The notes beneath the pieces are model-generated. The model was given only the letters and a program-made list of their open reading frames with translations, made no database searches and was not told the origin of the DNA. From positions 1 through 64,000 of the forward strand of contig NZ_JAHHIT010000004.1 in the NCBI RefSeq assembly GCF_024539675.1: a stretch of 64,000 nucleotides of DNA, read 5' to 3'. The position numbers and the translations under genes are program-made. Origin of the DNA: Streptomyces hilarionis (GTDB lineage: Bacteria; Actinomycetota; Actinomycetes; Streptomycetales; Streptomycetaceae). Of this stretch, positions 9,221 to 17,543 are shown piece after piece (position 1 is the first letter of the stretch; the number at the start of each line of letters is the position of its first letter).

Positions 9221-9784
9221 TCAGCCGGCGCGCAGGCCCCGGTCGGCGAAGGCGATCAGCCACTCGAAGCTCTCGTCGACGTCGGCGCTCCACTGGAAGC
9301 CGCCCGCCGCCTGAAGGGTGGCGAAACCGTGGCAGAGGCTGCGGAGCATGCGCAGGGCGTGGTCCACGTCGGACTCCGCCACCTCGTAGCCGCGCAGGAC
9401 GGCGGTGAACGCGTCCAGCAGCCGGGCGCCCCCGGCGGCCAGCGGGTCGTCCGGCCCGGACGGCTCCATGCCGATCGTGGCCGCGTACCGCCCGGGATGC
9501 TCCACGACGAAGGCGCGGAAGGCACGGGCCGCGGCCGCCAGCGCGTCGCGTCCGGCGCGACCCTGCACGGCGACGCCGACGGCGTCGGCGGCCTCGCCCA
9601 GCGCCAGGGCCGCGATGCGGCGGGTGAGGTCCTCCTGGCCGCCCACGTGCTTGTACAGGGAGGGGGTGCGCACGCCGACCCGTTCGGCGAGCAGGCCCAT
9701 CGTCAGCCGGTCGAGGCCCACCTCGTCGGCCAGGGCGGCGCCCGCCGCGACCACGGCGGCGGAATCCAGGCCGGCCCTAGGCAC
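9221..9784 (-). CDS. TetR-family transcriptional regulator
   Basis: The 187-residue protein has an N-terminal helix-turn-helix (about 8-55) with the TetR pattern LTMGLLAERVGVRTPSLYKHV. A C-terminal ligand domain of the WHG type is marked by HGFATLQAAGGF. It probably represses its own operon. The start overlaps the end of the upstream hydrolase gene by 8 bp, so both are one transcript. Two near-identical palindromes in front of the hydrolase gene (10631-10667) are the likely operator. The ligand is unknown; the partner hydrolase hints at an ester or lactone. Confidence 0.88.
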   Translation of the reverse strand: MPRAGLDSAAVVAAGAALADEVGLDRLTMGLLAERVGVRTPSLYKHVGGQEDLTRRIAALALGEAADAVGVAVQGRAGRDALAAAARAFRAFVVEHPGRYAATIGMEPSGPDDPLAAGGARLLDAFTAVLRGYEVAESDVDHALRMLRSLCHGFATLQAAGGFQWSADVDESFEWLIAFADRGLRAG

Positions 9785-10613
9785 GGGCGGCGTCCGAGCG
9801 GAGGAAGGCGAGCACGAGGGAGACCACCTGCTCGGGGAACTGGTCGTGCGGGTAGTGCCCCGCGCCCTCGATCATCTCGACGCGGCCGAGGCCGGAGGGC
9901 AGGGCGTCGACGATCGCAGCGCCCTCGGCGCGCGGGTCGGCCCAGTCGGGGTCGAGCGTGCCCATCACGACCAGGACCGGGCAGCGGACGGCCCCGAGCT
10001 GGGCGCCGGCGTCGGTGGGGGCGCTGCGGCCCATGCCCTGCATGGCCTTCATCCGGCCCGGCTCGCGCAGCCGGGATTCGAACAGCGCGAGCCGCTCGCT
10101 CCAGTCGGCCGGCCGGACCCCGGGATAGGCGACGCCGAGGTAGGAGCGCCACAGCCGCACGCTGCCGAACGCGCTGGTGCCGAGCAGCCGCAGGATGCCC
10201 TGCCGGAAGCGCTTGACGCGCAGGTCGCCGAGGCGCGGCGACTGCTTGCGGGTGAAGGGCGCCAGCTCGACGACGGCGGTGATCAGGGAGGGCTCCCGGG
10301 CCGCGGCGATGGTGGCCGCACCGCCGGACACGGAGTGGCCGACGAGGACGGCCGGGCCGCCCAGGTGGCGGACGACGGCGAGCAGATCGCCCGCGATGGC
10401 GGTGCGGCTCCAGTCCGCCCAGTCGGCGCCGGACTCGCCGCAGCCGCGCAGGTCCACGGCGGCGACCCGGTAGCCCGCCGCGACGAGCTGGGGGACGACC
10501 GCACGGTAGGCGGCGCGGCTGTCGCCCATGCCGTGCGCGAGCACGATCAGCGGCCCGGAGCCCGCCACCTCGTAAGCGATCGTGCCGCCGTCGACGGTCA
10601 GATACTCGGTCAT
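9777..10613 (-). CDS. Alpha/beta hydrolase
   Basis: This 278-residue cytoplasmic protein has the hydrolase fold signature: HGMGDSRAAYR oxyanion region, nucleophile elbow GHSVSGG (Ser), acid in GTLDPDWADP, and catalytic His in GAGHYPHDQFPEQV. Relatives include haloperoxidase-like esterases and epoxide hydrolases, so the substrate is open. I chose the ATG at 10613; a longer frame extends into the operator. It is the first gene of the hydrolase-tetR unit and is likely induced when the TetR protein releases its operator. Confidence 0.82.
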   Translation of the reverse strand: MTEYLTVDGGTIAYEVAGSGPLIVLAHGMGDSRAAYRAVVPQLVAAGYRVAAVDLRGCGESGADWADWSRTAIAGDLLAVVRHLGGPAVLVGHSVSGGAATIAAAREPSLITAVVELAPFTRKQSPRLGDLRVKRFRQGILRLLGTSAFGSVRLWRSYLGVAYPGVRPADWSERLALFESRLREPGRMKAMQGMGRSAPTDAGAQLGAVRCPVLVVMGTLDPDWADPRAEGAAIVDALPSGLGRVEMIEGAGHYPHDQFPEQVVSLVLAFLRSDAARA

Positions 10614-10630
10614 GGCTTCCCCAGATGCTC

Positions 10631-10667
10631 GGCTAATGGCGTTAGCCAAAAGCTAATCGCATTAGCC
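10631..10667. promoter_or_regulatory. Tandem TetR-type operators
   Basis: Two 17-bp palindromes, GGCTAATGGCGTTAGCC (10631-10647) and AGCTAATCGCATTAGCC (10651-10667), have centres 20 bp apart, or two helical turns. They lie 18 bp upstream of the hydrolase start codon. They fit cooperative binding of two TetR dimers and autoregulation of the hydrolase-tetR operon. Confidence 0.75.
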
Positions 10668-10810
10668 TGGGTTGTCCACGGCGTCGTTCTCCGAGGGGTC
10701 GGCCGGGCTCATCGCGGCGGCGGCGGGGGCGGCTCGGCAGGGCAGCGGCCGGCCGTCGGCGGTCCGTCGGCGGTCCGTTCGGTCCGGGAGAAAATCTGTA
10801 GTGGCCGGAG

Positions 10811-10839
10811 TAGACATGGACCCTCTCCAGGGCTAGAGT
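10811..10839 (+). promoter_or_regulatory. Housekeeping-type promoter for the merR leader
   Basis: A TAGACA -35 element and a TAGAGT -10 element are separated by 17 bp, matching the Streptomyces HrdB pattern (TTGAC...TAGRRT). Transcription would start near 10846 and give a leader of about 370 nt before the merR-like gene. Confidence 0.55.
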
Positions 10840-10845
10840 TTCTGG

Positions 10846-11215
10846 CATACCGAGAAAGTCGAAGGCGAACGAAGTGGGCGTGGCGGCACGATGCCGCCAC
10901 GCAGGCAGAGGCGGCCCGTGCGGGCCGTGAGCAGTACCCGTGGAATCCAGCAGTGCAACCGATCAACCGAAGGTGAGGAGCGCACGCCATCAGGATCGCC
11001 CGGGCGAGGGAACAGTTCGCCCGGGTACCGCAGGCCCCCGATGGGAAGGTGGTCCCCGGTCACGCATCCGCGATCCCCGCAGCAGCACCCTCTCGGGTGT
11101 CCCCTGCGGAACAAAATTCCGGCGAAGTCGGCCGGCAGATGGTGTTGAAGGCTCGGGGCCCGGGTGCCGGCATGGCGCCCGGGCCCCCCGACGCGTCTTG
11201 TGGAAGAAGAGGTCT
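10846..11215 (+). other. Long, highly structured 5' leader of the merR-like gene
   Basis: This stretch of about 370 bases holds no convincing gene but at least five hairpins: 10878-10902 (11-bp perfect stem, CGA loop), 10913-10926 (6 bp, 2-nt loop), 10999-11025 (9 bp), 11107-11121 (5 bp) and 11155-11187 (10 perfect pairs extendable to about 14). The last ends 28 bases before the start codon, close to the ribosome site. The spacing and strength suggest a cis-acting RNA that controls elongation or translation. No known riboswitch class is recognisable by eye. Confidence 0.5.
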
Positions 11216-11575
11216 ATGCCCCCTCGCAGTACCCCCTCCGTCGCCCCCATCGATGACGACGACTACCCCGCCTACACCATGGGCCGGGCTGCCGAGATGC
11301 TCGGCACCACCCCCGCCTTCCTGCGAGCCCTCGGCGAACACCGGCTGATCACCCCGCTGCGCTCCGGAGGCGGACACCGCCGCTACTCCCGATACCAGCT
11401 GCGCGTCGCGGGCCGCGCCCGCGAACTCGTCGACCAGGGCACGCCCATCGAGGCCGCCTGCCGCATCGTCATCCTCGAGGACCAGCTCGAGGAGGCCCAG
11501 CGCATCAACGAGCAACTGCGCGCCCAGGACGGCACGGCGCAGCCGGCGGGTCCGACCGCCGCCACCTCTTCCTGA
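11216..11575 (+). CDS. MerR/excisionase-type helix-turn-helix regulator
   Basis: The 119-residue protein consists of an acidic N-terminus, a MerR-type winged helix (about 18-75, with YTMGRAAEMLGTTPAFLRAL and GGHRRYSRYQL) and a short coiled tail (about 80-105). No effector domain is present. Proteins of this kind are common in Streptomyces, and in my recollection sit near cold-shock and DEAD-box genes; here no such gene is adjacent, and the DEAD-box gene lies 16 kb away. A GGAAGAAGAGG ribosome site supports the ATG at 11216. Regulation probably involves the long structured leader. Confidence 0.75.
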   Translation: MPPRSTPSVAPIDDDDYPAYTMGRAAEMLGTTPAFLRALGEHRLITPLRSGGGHRRYSRYQLRVAGRARELVDQGTPIEAACRIVILEDQLEEAQRINEQLRAQDGTAQPAGPTAATSS

Positions 11576-11707
11576 TCGCCGGCGGGCGGCGGTCCCGGTC
11601 GTCCCACGGGCCGTCGCCCCGCCGTGTGCGCCCCGGCGGTGCGGGTATCCGCTCCGCACACCGCGTGTTTCGGGGAACGGCCCCGAACCCGACCGGGAGA
11701 GGTGCAC

Positions 11708-12133
11708 ATGTCCGCGTCCCTCGTGGAGACCGTCGACGTCGAAGCCCCCGTCAGCGTCGCCTGGCAGTTGTGGAGCGACGTCACGCGGTGGCCGTCCTTC
11801 CTGAGCCACGTACGTCTGGTGGAGCCGATGGACGGCCGCCGTTTCGCCTGGCAGCTGCAACTGCCCGGAGCCGACAAGAACTTCGTGGCCGAACTGACCG
11901 AGGTCGTCCCCGAGGACCGCATCGCCTGGCACACCGTGGAGGGCGTCGAGCACGCGGGCGTGGTCACCTTCCACCGGCTGAGCGACACCGCCAGCCGCGT
12001 GACCGTGCAGATCGAGTACGACCCCAAGGGGTTCGTCGAGCATCTCGGCGCCCTCACCAACCTCGACTCCGTCCTCGCCAACTACGACCTCGGCCAGTTC
12101 CAGAAGCTCGCCGAGAAGACGGCGGCGTCCTGA
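11708..12133 (+). CDS. SRPBCC (polyketide cyclase/START-like) protein
   Basis: The 141-residue single-domain protein has the helix-grip pattern of the SRPBCC superfamily, opening with VDVEAPVSVAWQLWSDVTRWPSF and ending in a long C-terminal helix. Closest in style are the cyclase/dehydrase-like proteins often next to stress genes in Streptomyces. It probably binds a hydrophobic ligand; no catalytic residues can be assigned. A GGGAGAGG ribosome site lies at about 11695-11702. It is separated by 107 bp from the phosphatase operon and may have its own promoter. Confidence 0.75.
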   Translation: MSASLVETVDVEAPVSVAWQLWSDVTRWPSFLSHVRLVEPMDGRRFAWQLQLPGADKNFVAELTEVVPEDRIAWHTVEGVEHAGVVTFHRLSDTASRVTVQIEYDPKGFVEHLGALTNLDSVLANYDLGQFQKLAEKTAAS

Positions 12134-12240
12134 CCCGCGCGGTCGCCGGGCGCCCCGCGCCCCCCACGGCGGGCTCCCGCGCGCGCCTGAGCCGCCGGGC
12201 CCGATGTGGGGGAATCGGGGGGATTTCGGCCGGACGTTGC

Positions 12241-13980
12241 ATGGGACCAGCGGATGAGGGATGGTTGCCGGACGGCAATTCTTTTCGAGTGGCAGAGAGG
12301 TGGTGGGGTGCGCTACGCGTTCCCCCGCTTGTGATTCCTTCTCCGGGTACCTCCGAGCGCCCGCGCGGCGCCGCATGGAGCGACGCACCCTGTCCCGTCG
12401 TCGTCCTGGACGGCGAGGGGAGCGTCGTCGAGGCGAACGACGCGGCCCGGGACCTCTTCGCCCGCCAGGCCGACGACGACACGGCGCCGGGCGGCCTTCC
12501 CCTCTGGCTCGCGCACGCCCACGGCCGCCTCGGATCGGCCGACGCGCCGCCCCTCGTCGCGGGCGCGGTGGCGCACCGCACCTTCGCGGCGCACCCCTCG
12601 CCCGGCGAGGGCGGGAACGTGGTCTGGTGGCTGCTGGAGGACACCGGTCAGCGCGCCGCCGAGCAGGCGCTGCGCAGCGAACGGGAACGCACGGCGCTGC
12701 TGGCGGAGGTGTCCGGCGCCCTGCTGTCGTCGCTGAACGTGGACCGCTGCACGGAGGTGACTGCGCGGATGGCCGCTGATCATCTGGCCGACGCGGCGCT
12801 CATCGTCGCCCCCGCCCAGGGGCGCCGCCACTGGCTGACGTACGCGCAGGCGGGCGGCCCGGTCACCCAGACCGCGGCGCACGTCGACGCCACGACCGTG
12901 CCCGGCCTCGCCGAGGCGCTCCAGGGCTTCCCGCCGGTCCCCACCCGCTGGATAGACCCCGACGGCCTCCCCGACTGGGTCGTCCCGCCCGGCTTCGACG
13001 GCCCGATCGGATCGGTGATCGTCACCCCGCTGCCCGGACACGGGGTGCCGGCCGGCGTGCTCGTCCTGCTGCGCTCCAGCACCCAACGCGCGTTCACGGA
13101 CGGCGAGGAGGTCTTCGCCCGGCTGTTCGCGGCACGGGCCGGCGCGGCCCTCTCGGCGGCGCGCCTGTACGCCGAACAGGCGTCGATCACGGCCACCCTG
13201 CTGCGGGAGCTGCTGCCGCCCCGACTGGAGCGGGTCCACGGCGTGGAGTACGCGGGAGCCTTCCGCGCGTCGCAGGACCACGAACGCGTCGGCGGCGACT
13301 TCTACGACGTCCACCCGGCCGCCGACCCCGCCCAGGAGACCTTCGTCGTCCTGGGCGACGTGGCCGGCAAGGGCCTGGAGGCCGCCGTGCTCACCGGGAA
13401 GATCCGCACCGTGCTCCAGGCGCTCCTGCCGCTCGCGGACGATCACCAGCGGGTCCTCGGCCTGCTCAACGACGCCCTGCTGCACGCGCACCAGACACGC
13501 TTCGCGACGCTCGTGCTGGCCTCCGTGCGCCGCCGCTCGGGGCACGTGGAGCTGCGGCTGACCAGCGCCGGGCATCTGCCGCCGCTGATCGTCCGCGCCG
13601 ACGGCCGGGTGGAGGAGGCCGACACCGGCGGCACCCTGGTGGGCGCGCTGCCCCACGTCACCGCGCGCAGCACGGACGTCGTCCTCGCGCCGGGGGAGAC
13701 GTGCCTGCTGTACACGGACGGGATCACCGAGGCCCGCGGCGGCCCGCTGGGCGACCAGCTCTACGGCGAACCCCGCCTTCAGGAGGCGCTGCGCGAGTGC
13801 GCGCGGATGCCGGCCCAGGCGATCGTGGAGCGGGTGCAGATGCTGGTGGCGCAGTGGCTGGGCGAAGGCCGCCACGACGACCTGGCGACGCTGGCGATCA
13901 CGAACCCCACAGGCGGCCACGGCGCGCTGCGCATCGTCGACGGCCACGAGGACCGGCGCCGTCGCCGGGAGCAGCGATGA
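12241..13980 (+). CDS. PAS-GAF-SpoIIE (PP2C) serine phosphatase
   Basis: The roughly 579-residue protein has a PAS-like sensor (about 45-130), a GAF domain (about 150-310) and a PP2C/SpoIIE phosphatase (about 318-560). The phosphatase carries LLPP, VGGDFYD, GDVAGKG, AGHLPP, LLYTDGITEARG and DDLATLA, which keep the metal-binding Asp residues. Such enzymes remove phosphate from STAS anti-anti-sigma proteins and thereby free a sigma factor. The stop overlaps the start of the B12-binding gene (ATGA), so translation is coupled. The start is uncertain: the ATG at 12241 or the GTG at 12289 are both in frame and neither has a strong ribosome site. Confidence 0.85.
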   Translation: MGPADEGWLPDGNSFRVAERWWGALRVPPLVIPSPGTSERPRGAAWSDAPCPVVVLDGEGSVVEANDAARDLFARQADDDTAPGGLPLWLAHAHGRLGSADAPPLVAGAVAHRTFAAHPSPGEGGNVVWWLLEDTGQRAAEQALRSERERTALLAEVSGALLSSLNVDRCTEVTARMAADHLADAALIVAPAQGRRHWLTYAQAGGPVTQTAAHVDATTVPGLAEALQGFPPVPTRWIDPDGLPDWVVPPGFDGPIGSVIVTPLPGHGVPAGVLVLLRSSTQRAFTDGEEVFARLFAARAGAALSAARLYAEQASITATLLRELLPPRLERVHGVEYAGAFRASQDHERVGGDFYDVHPAADPAQETFVVLGDVAGKGLEAAVLTGKIRTVLQALLPLADDHQRVLGLLNDALLHAHQTRFATLVLASVRRRSGHVELRLTSAGHLPPLIVRADGRVEEADTGGTLVGALPHVTARSTDVVLAPGETCLLYTDGITEARGGPLGDQLYGEPRLQEALRECARMPAQAIVERVQMLVAQWLGEGRHDDLATLAITNPTGGHGALRIVDGHEDRRRRREQR

Positions 13981-15059
13981 CGGCCGAGACCGCCCGCGTC
14001 GCCGACGCCGAGCGGCTCATGGACCGGCTGTGGGCCGCCGTGACCGACAGGGACGAGCCGGCCGCGGTGCGCACGGTGTGCGCGGCGGCCGACGCGGGAG
14101 CGGACGAGGAGGCGCTGCTGCTGGACGTCGTCGCACGGGTCCAGCACCGGGTGGGCGTCGAATGGGCCGCCGACCGGATCAGCGTGGCCGAGGAACACGC
14201 GGCCAGCGCGATCACCGACCGGGTCGTGGCCGCCCTCGCCCACCGCCGCGCCGCGGTGTCCGAGCCCGGCACGCGCGGGCGGGTGACGGTGGCCTGCGTG
14301 GACGGCGAGTGGCACGTCCTGCCCGCCCGGCTGCTGGCGGAGGTCCTCACCGGTCGCGGGTGGCGGGTCGACTTCCTCGGCGCCCACACCCCCACCCCGT
14401 ACCTGATCGAGCACGTCCACCGGACCAACCCCGTCGCCGTGCTGCTGTCGGCGTCGATCCCGACCCATCTGCCCGCCGCGCACAAGGCGGTGACCGCCGT
14501 GCAGTCCCTGGGCGTCCCCGTCATGGTCGGCGGCGCCGCCTTCGGCCCCGGCGGCCGCTACGCGCGCCTCATCCAGGCCGACGAATGGGCCTCGGACGCC
14601 CGCGCCGCGGCGGACCGCCTCGCCGAGGGAGTCCCCGTGCCGCAGGCGAGCCGACGGCTCCAGATCGACGACCTCCCCCACCTGGCCGACCAGGAGTACA
14701 CCTTCGTCAGGAACAGCCGCACCGTGCTGGTCCGGCAGGCGCTCGCAGCCCTGGACGAACGCTGGCCGGCCATGCGCTCCTACAGTGCGGTCCAACGGGA
14801 ACGCACCGCCGAGGACCTCGCCCACATCGTGGACTTCCTGACCGCCGCCCTCTACGTCGACGACGGCGCGCTGTTCACCACGTTCGTCGCCTGGACCGCG
14901 GACGTCCTGACCGCCCGCGGCGTTCCGGCCCACGGCCTGGCGCTCGGGCTGAGCGTCCTGGCCGGGCAACTGCACGACTTCCCGCGCGCCCTCGCCTTCC
15001 TCGGCGCGGCCGCCGACACCCTGACGTCCGCCCCTCCCGTCCCAGGAATCCCCGCATGA
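13977..15059 (+). CDS. Cobalamin-binding protein, CarH-like photoreceptor domain without DNA-binding part
   Basis: The 360-residue protein has an N-terminal helical cap (about 5-90) with Trp63 followed nine residues later by Glu73-His74, which is the Wx9EH mark of CarH/LitR light-sensing B12 domains. A Rossmann B12 domain (about 100-200) has Glu111-x-His113, the ExH lower-ligand motif, then a Ser near 158 and Gly-Gly at 185-186. The MerR helix-turn-helix of CarH is absent. The C-terminal half (200-360) is helical and unassigned. The His that follows the Trp in Thermus CarH is Ala64 here. It sits between a phosphatase and a STAS gene with ATGA overlaps on both sides, so it probably modulates partner switching. 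Light sensing is inferred. Confidence 0.8.
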   Translation: MTAETARVADAERLMDRLWAAVTDRDEPAAVRTVCAAADAGADEEALLLDVVARVQHRVGVEWAADRISVAEEHAASAITDRVVAALAHRRAAVSEPGTRGRVTVACVDGEWHVLPARLLAEVLTGRGWRVDFLGAHTPTPYLIEHVHRTNPVAVLLSASIPTHLPAAHKAVTAVQSLGVPVMVGGAAFGPGGRYARLIQADEWASDARAAADRLAEGVPVPQASRRLQIDDLPHLADQEYTFVRNSRTVLVRQALAALDERWPAMRSYSAVQRERTAEDLAHIVDFLTAALYVDDGALFTTFVAWTADVLTARGVPAHGLALGLSVLAGQLHDFPRALAFLGAAADTLTSAPPVPGIPA

Positions 15060-15487
15060 CCCGTTACCAGCCGACCGAATTCTCCGTGACCGTGTGCGCC
15101 GCCGACGCCCGCGCCCTGCGCGTGGCCGTCCGCGGCGACCTCGACTACGACAGCGGCGACGACTTCGCCCTGACGATGTTCGACATGCTGCGCGAGCACG
15201 CCGAGGAGCACGGTCCCACCCTGCGCGACCTCCACCTGGACTGGGCGGAGTTGAACGCCTTCGACTCCAGCGGGCTGTCCGTCCTGCTCGGCGTGCGCCG
15301 CCGCGCGCACGCCGCCGGGATCAGCCTGCACCTGCACCACCAGCCGGAGTTCCTGGCCCGCATGCTCCACGTCACCGGCGTCGCCGACTATCTGACGCAG
15401 CGTGCGCGCCCGGGCGCGGAGCCGGAGTCGGCGTCGGCGTCGTCCGCGATCGGTGACAGCGGCGGCGAAGCCGCCCCGGTGTCCTGA
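15056..15487 (+). CDS. STAS-domain anti-sigma factor antagonist
   Basis: The 143-residue protein carries a STAS domain (about 8-115) with the phospho-acceptor region FDSSGLSVLLG. A polar Ala/Ser/Glu-rich tail of about 25 residues follows. The family binds an anti-sigma kinase when dephosphorylated and is inactivated by phosphorylation of the conserved Ser. It is the third gene of the coupled phosphatase/B12/STAS unit, so it is the likely substrate of the phosphatase at 12241. No RsbW-type kinase lies in this operon; the one at 46457 or another elsewhere would be needed. Confidence 0.85.
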   Translation: MTRYQPTEFSVTVCAADARALRVAVRGDLDYDSGDDFALTMFDMLREHAEEHGPTLRDLHLDWAELNAFDSSGLSVLLGVRRRAHAAGISLHLHHQPEFLARMLHVTGVADYLTQRARPGAEPESASASSAIGDSGGEAAPVS

Positions 15488-15498
15488 ACGGGTCCGGG

Positions 15499-15885
15499 CT
15501 ACTCGCTGTGCACGAGCTGGATCAGGTTGCCGCAGGTGTCGTCCAGGACCGCGGTGGTGACCGGGCCCATCTCCAGCGGGTCCTGGGTGAAGCGCACCCC
15601 GAGCCCGCGCAGCCGGTCGAACTCCGCGCGCACGTCGTCCACGGCGAAGGAGGTGGCGGGGATTCCGTCCTCGAACAGCGCCGACTTGTACGGACCCACC
15701 GCGGGGTGGCCGGAGGGCTCGAGCAGCAGCTCCGTGCCGTCGGGATCCTCCGGCGACACCACGGTCAGCCACCGGTGCTCGCCGAGGGGGACGTCGTGCT
15801 TCGTCACGAAGCCCAGCACGTCCGTGTAGAAGCGCAGCGCCCTCTCCTGGTCGTCCACGAAGACGCTGGACAGGTGGATCCTCAT
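15499..15885 (-). CDS. VOC family (glyoxalase-like) protein
   Basis: The 128-residue protein has paired beta-alpha-beta-beta-beta repeats of the vicinal-oxygen-chelate fold: SVFVDDQERALRFYTDVLGF at the start and a closing DTCGNLIQLVHSE. Members include glyoxalases, dioxygenases and antibiotic-binding proteins; which applies here is unclear. The start overlaps the stop of the arsR gene as ATGA, so both are one transcript controlled by the ArsR protein. A longer frame upstream lies inside arsR and is not preferred. Confidence 0.8.
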   Translation of the reverse strand: MRIHLSSVFVDDQERALRFYTDVLGFVTKHDVPLGEHRWLTVVSPEDPDGTELLLEPSGHPAVGPYKSALFEDGIPATSFAVDDVRAEFDRLRGLGVRFTQDPLEMGPVTTAVLDDTCGNLIQLVHSE

Positions 15886-16184
15886 GGGGTGCTCTCCCGT
15901 GGGTCGGGCCTGAGCCACCGGGTCGCGATGCGCTCAAGGGGTTCGGTGTTCAGATCGTGGAACTTGTACCGGCCCTCGCGCCGGGAGACCACCAGCCCCG
16001 CCGACTCCAGAACGGCCAGGTGCTGGCTGATCGCCTGGCGGGACAGTCCGAGGCCGTGCCGGGTGACCAGCCGTGCGCATATCTCGAACAGTGTCTGGCC
16101 GTCCCGCTCCACCAGTTCGTCGAGGATGCGCCGGCGGGTGGGGTCGGCCAGCGCCCTGAAGACGTCCTCGGCCATGACGCCCAT
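15882..16184 (-). CDS. ArsR-family repressor
   Basis: The 100-residue winged-helix protein has the ArsR signature DVFRALADPTRRRILDEL followed by the recognition helix LSRQAISQHLAVLE. No metal-binding Cys pair is seen at alpha-3 (ELCVCD-type), so it is probably not a classic arsenic sensor; this subfamily usually regulates VOC or SRPBCC genes. The start is ATG at 16184 or 16175. The perfect palindrome at 16185-16210 directly abuts the 16184 codon, so the transcript may be leaderless and autorepressed. Confidence 0.85.
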   Translation of the reverse strand: MGVMAEDVFRALADPTRRRILDELVERDGQTLFEICARLVTRHGLGLSRQAISQHLAVLESAGLVVSRREGRYKFHDLNTEPLERIATRWLRPDPRESTP

Positions 16185-16210
16185 GATAGGCAAGCGTCGA
16201 CTTGCCTATC
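16185..16210. promoter_or_regulatory. Perfect ArsR-type operator
   Basis: GATAGGCAAG and CTTGCCTATC form ten-base perfect arms around a six-base centre, immediately before the arsR start. Position and symmetry support autoregulation of the arsR-VOC operon. Confidence 0.7.
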
Positions 16211-16313
16211 AAGCGGAGTCGCCCCGCAGCGGGTGCTCGTGTCCCGTCGAGGTCGCGCGCCTCACATCCCGGTCGCGCATGTGAGGCGCGCGTGACGGGG
16301 GGAAGGAGAGTCG

Positions 16314-17522
16314 GTGACCGAGGAGGCGAAAGTGACACATGACCGGATCGGACTCGCGGAGGTGCTCGCCGCGGCGGAGGACGCCGCGCCGGTGGGCTCC
16401 CTCGACGTCGTCGCGCGCAACCTGCGCGACCGGTTCGGCGCGCGCTATGTGTCGTTCCTCTTCCTCGACGTGGTCGGCCGGCGACTGCTGCGGGTCAGCG
16501 ACATGACCGCCGGGCAGGACGGACACCGCGCGGGGCAGGTCCCCCTCGCCGGCAGCAGCGTCTACGACGAGGTCCTGCGCACCCAGAAGCCGGTGCGGGC
16601 GCCGGAGGGCGGCCAGGGGCAGCGCGTGCTCGCGCCCGTCACGAACCGCGGCGACGCCATCGGCGTCCTGGAACTCTTCCTGGCCGACGTCACCGAGGAC
16701 ATCCTGGAACAGGTGGAGGAGGCCGCGCACGCGCTCGCGTACATCATCGTCACCGACCGCCGCTTCACCGACCTCTACCACTGGGGCAACCGCACCACCT
16801 CGGTGAGTCTGGCCGCCGAGATCCAACGTCAGCTGCTGCCCTCGGCCCCCTCCTGCGAGGCCGACGAATTCGCCCTCGCCGGCGCCCTGGTCCCGGCCTC
16901 CGACATCGCCGGCGACACCTACGACTACTCCCTGGACCAGGACACCCTGCACCTGTCCATCACCGATGCCATGGGCCATGACGTCGACGCCTCGCTCATG
17001 GCCACCCTGCTGGTGAACGCCTCGCGCGGCGCCCGGCGCGCCGGGGTGGACCTCGCCGAACAGGCCCGCCAGACCCACCAGGCGCTCCTCGACCACGGCC
17101 GGCGGACCTTCGCCACCGGACAGCTTCTGCGCGTCGCCCTGGACGGGACGGGCGCGCAGCTCGTCAACGCCGGCCACCCCTGGCCGCTGCGGCTGCGCGA
17201 CGGAACGGTCGAGGCGCTGCGCCTGACCGTGAACCTGCCCTTCGGCGTCGTCGGACAGGGCCGGTACCTGGTGCAGGACGTCGACCTGCGGCCCGGCGAC
17301 CGCCTCCTGCTCTACACCGACGGCATGCAGGAACGCGAGGCGGAGACGGTCGACCTGCCCGCGCTCCTGCGCGGCACGGCCTGCGAGCACCCGCGCGAGG
17401 TGGTGCGCGCCCTGGTCCAGGAGGTCGCCCTGGCCTGCGGCGGCCGGGTGAGGGACGACGCCACCGTCCTGTGCCTGGACTGGCACGGGCCCGACGGCGG
17501 CGGACGCGCCGCCGTCCGTTGA
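16314..17522 (+). CDS. GAF-like sensor SpoIIE (PP2C) serine phosphatase
   Basis: The 402-residue protein has an N-terminal GAF-like sensor (about 15-160) and a SpoIIE phosphatase domain (about 170-395) with [33 protein letters not shown] and [11 protein letters not shown]. It is a clear paralogue of the protein at 44690-45883, sharing whole segments such as [16 protein letters not shown]. Its partner STAS protein is not adjacent, unlike the 44690 copy. GTG start is preceded by GGAAGGAGAG. It probably acts on a STAS antagonist in response to a small ligand bound by the GAF-like part. Confidence 0.85.
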   Translation: MTEEAKVTHDRIGLAEVLAAAEDAAPVGSLDVVARNLRDRFGARYVSFLFLDVVGRRLLRVSDMTAGQDGHRAGQVPLAGSSVYDEVLRTQKPVRAPEGGQGQRVLAPVTNRGDAIGVLELFLADVTEDILEQVEEAAHALAYIIVTDRRFTDLYHWGNRTTSVSLAAEIQRQLLPSAPSCEADEFALAGALVPASDIAGDTYDYSLDQDTLHLSITDAMGHDVDASLMATLLVNASRGARRAGVDLAEQARQTHQALLDHGRRTFATGQLLRVALDGTGAQLVNAGHPWPLRLRDGTVEALRLTVNLPFGVVGQGRYLVQDVDLRPGDRLLLYTDGMQEREAETVDLPALLRGTACEHPREVVRALVQEVALACGGRVRDDATVLCLDWHGPDGGGRAAVR

Positions 17523-17527
17523 CCCCG

Positions 17528-17542
17528 GCCCGCCGCGCGGGC
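17528..17542. terminator. Small hairpin between convergent genes
   Basis: GCCCGC and GCGGGC with a three-base loop occupy nearly all of the 21-bp gap between the phosphatase and the convergent methyltransferase gene. It could serve both directions. Confidence 0.45.
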
Positions 17543-17543
17543 G

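Noticed and set aside
10815..10976. Short frame ending [14 protein letters not shown] in the merR leader
   Set aside because: No ATG or GTG start with a ribosome site, poor third-position GC, and it overlaps the hairpins. The other frame at 10891-11148 was rejected for the same reasons.
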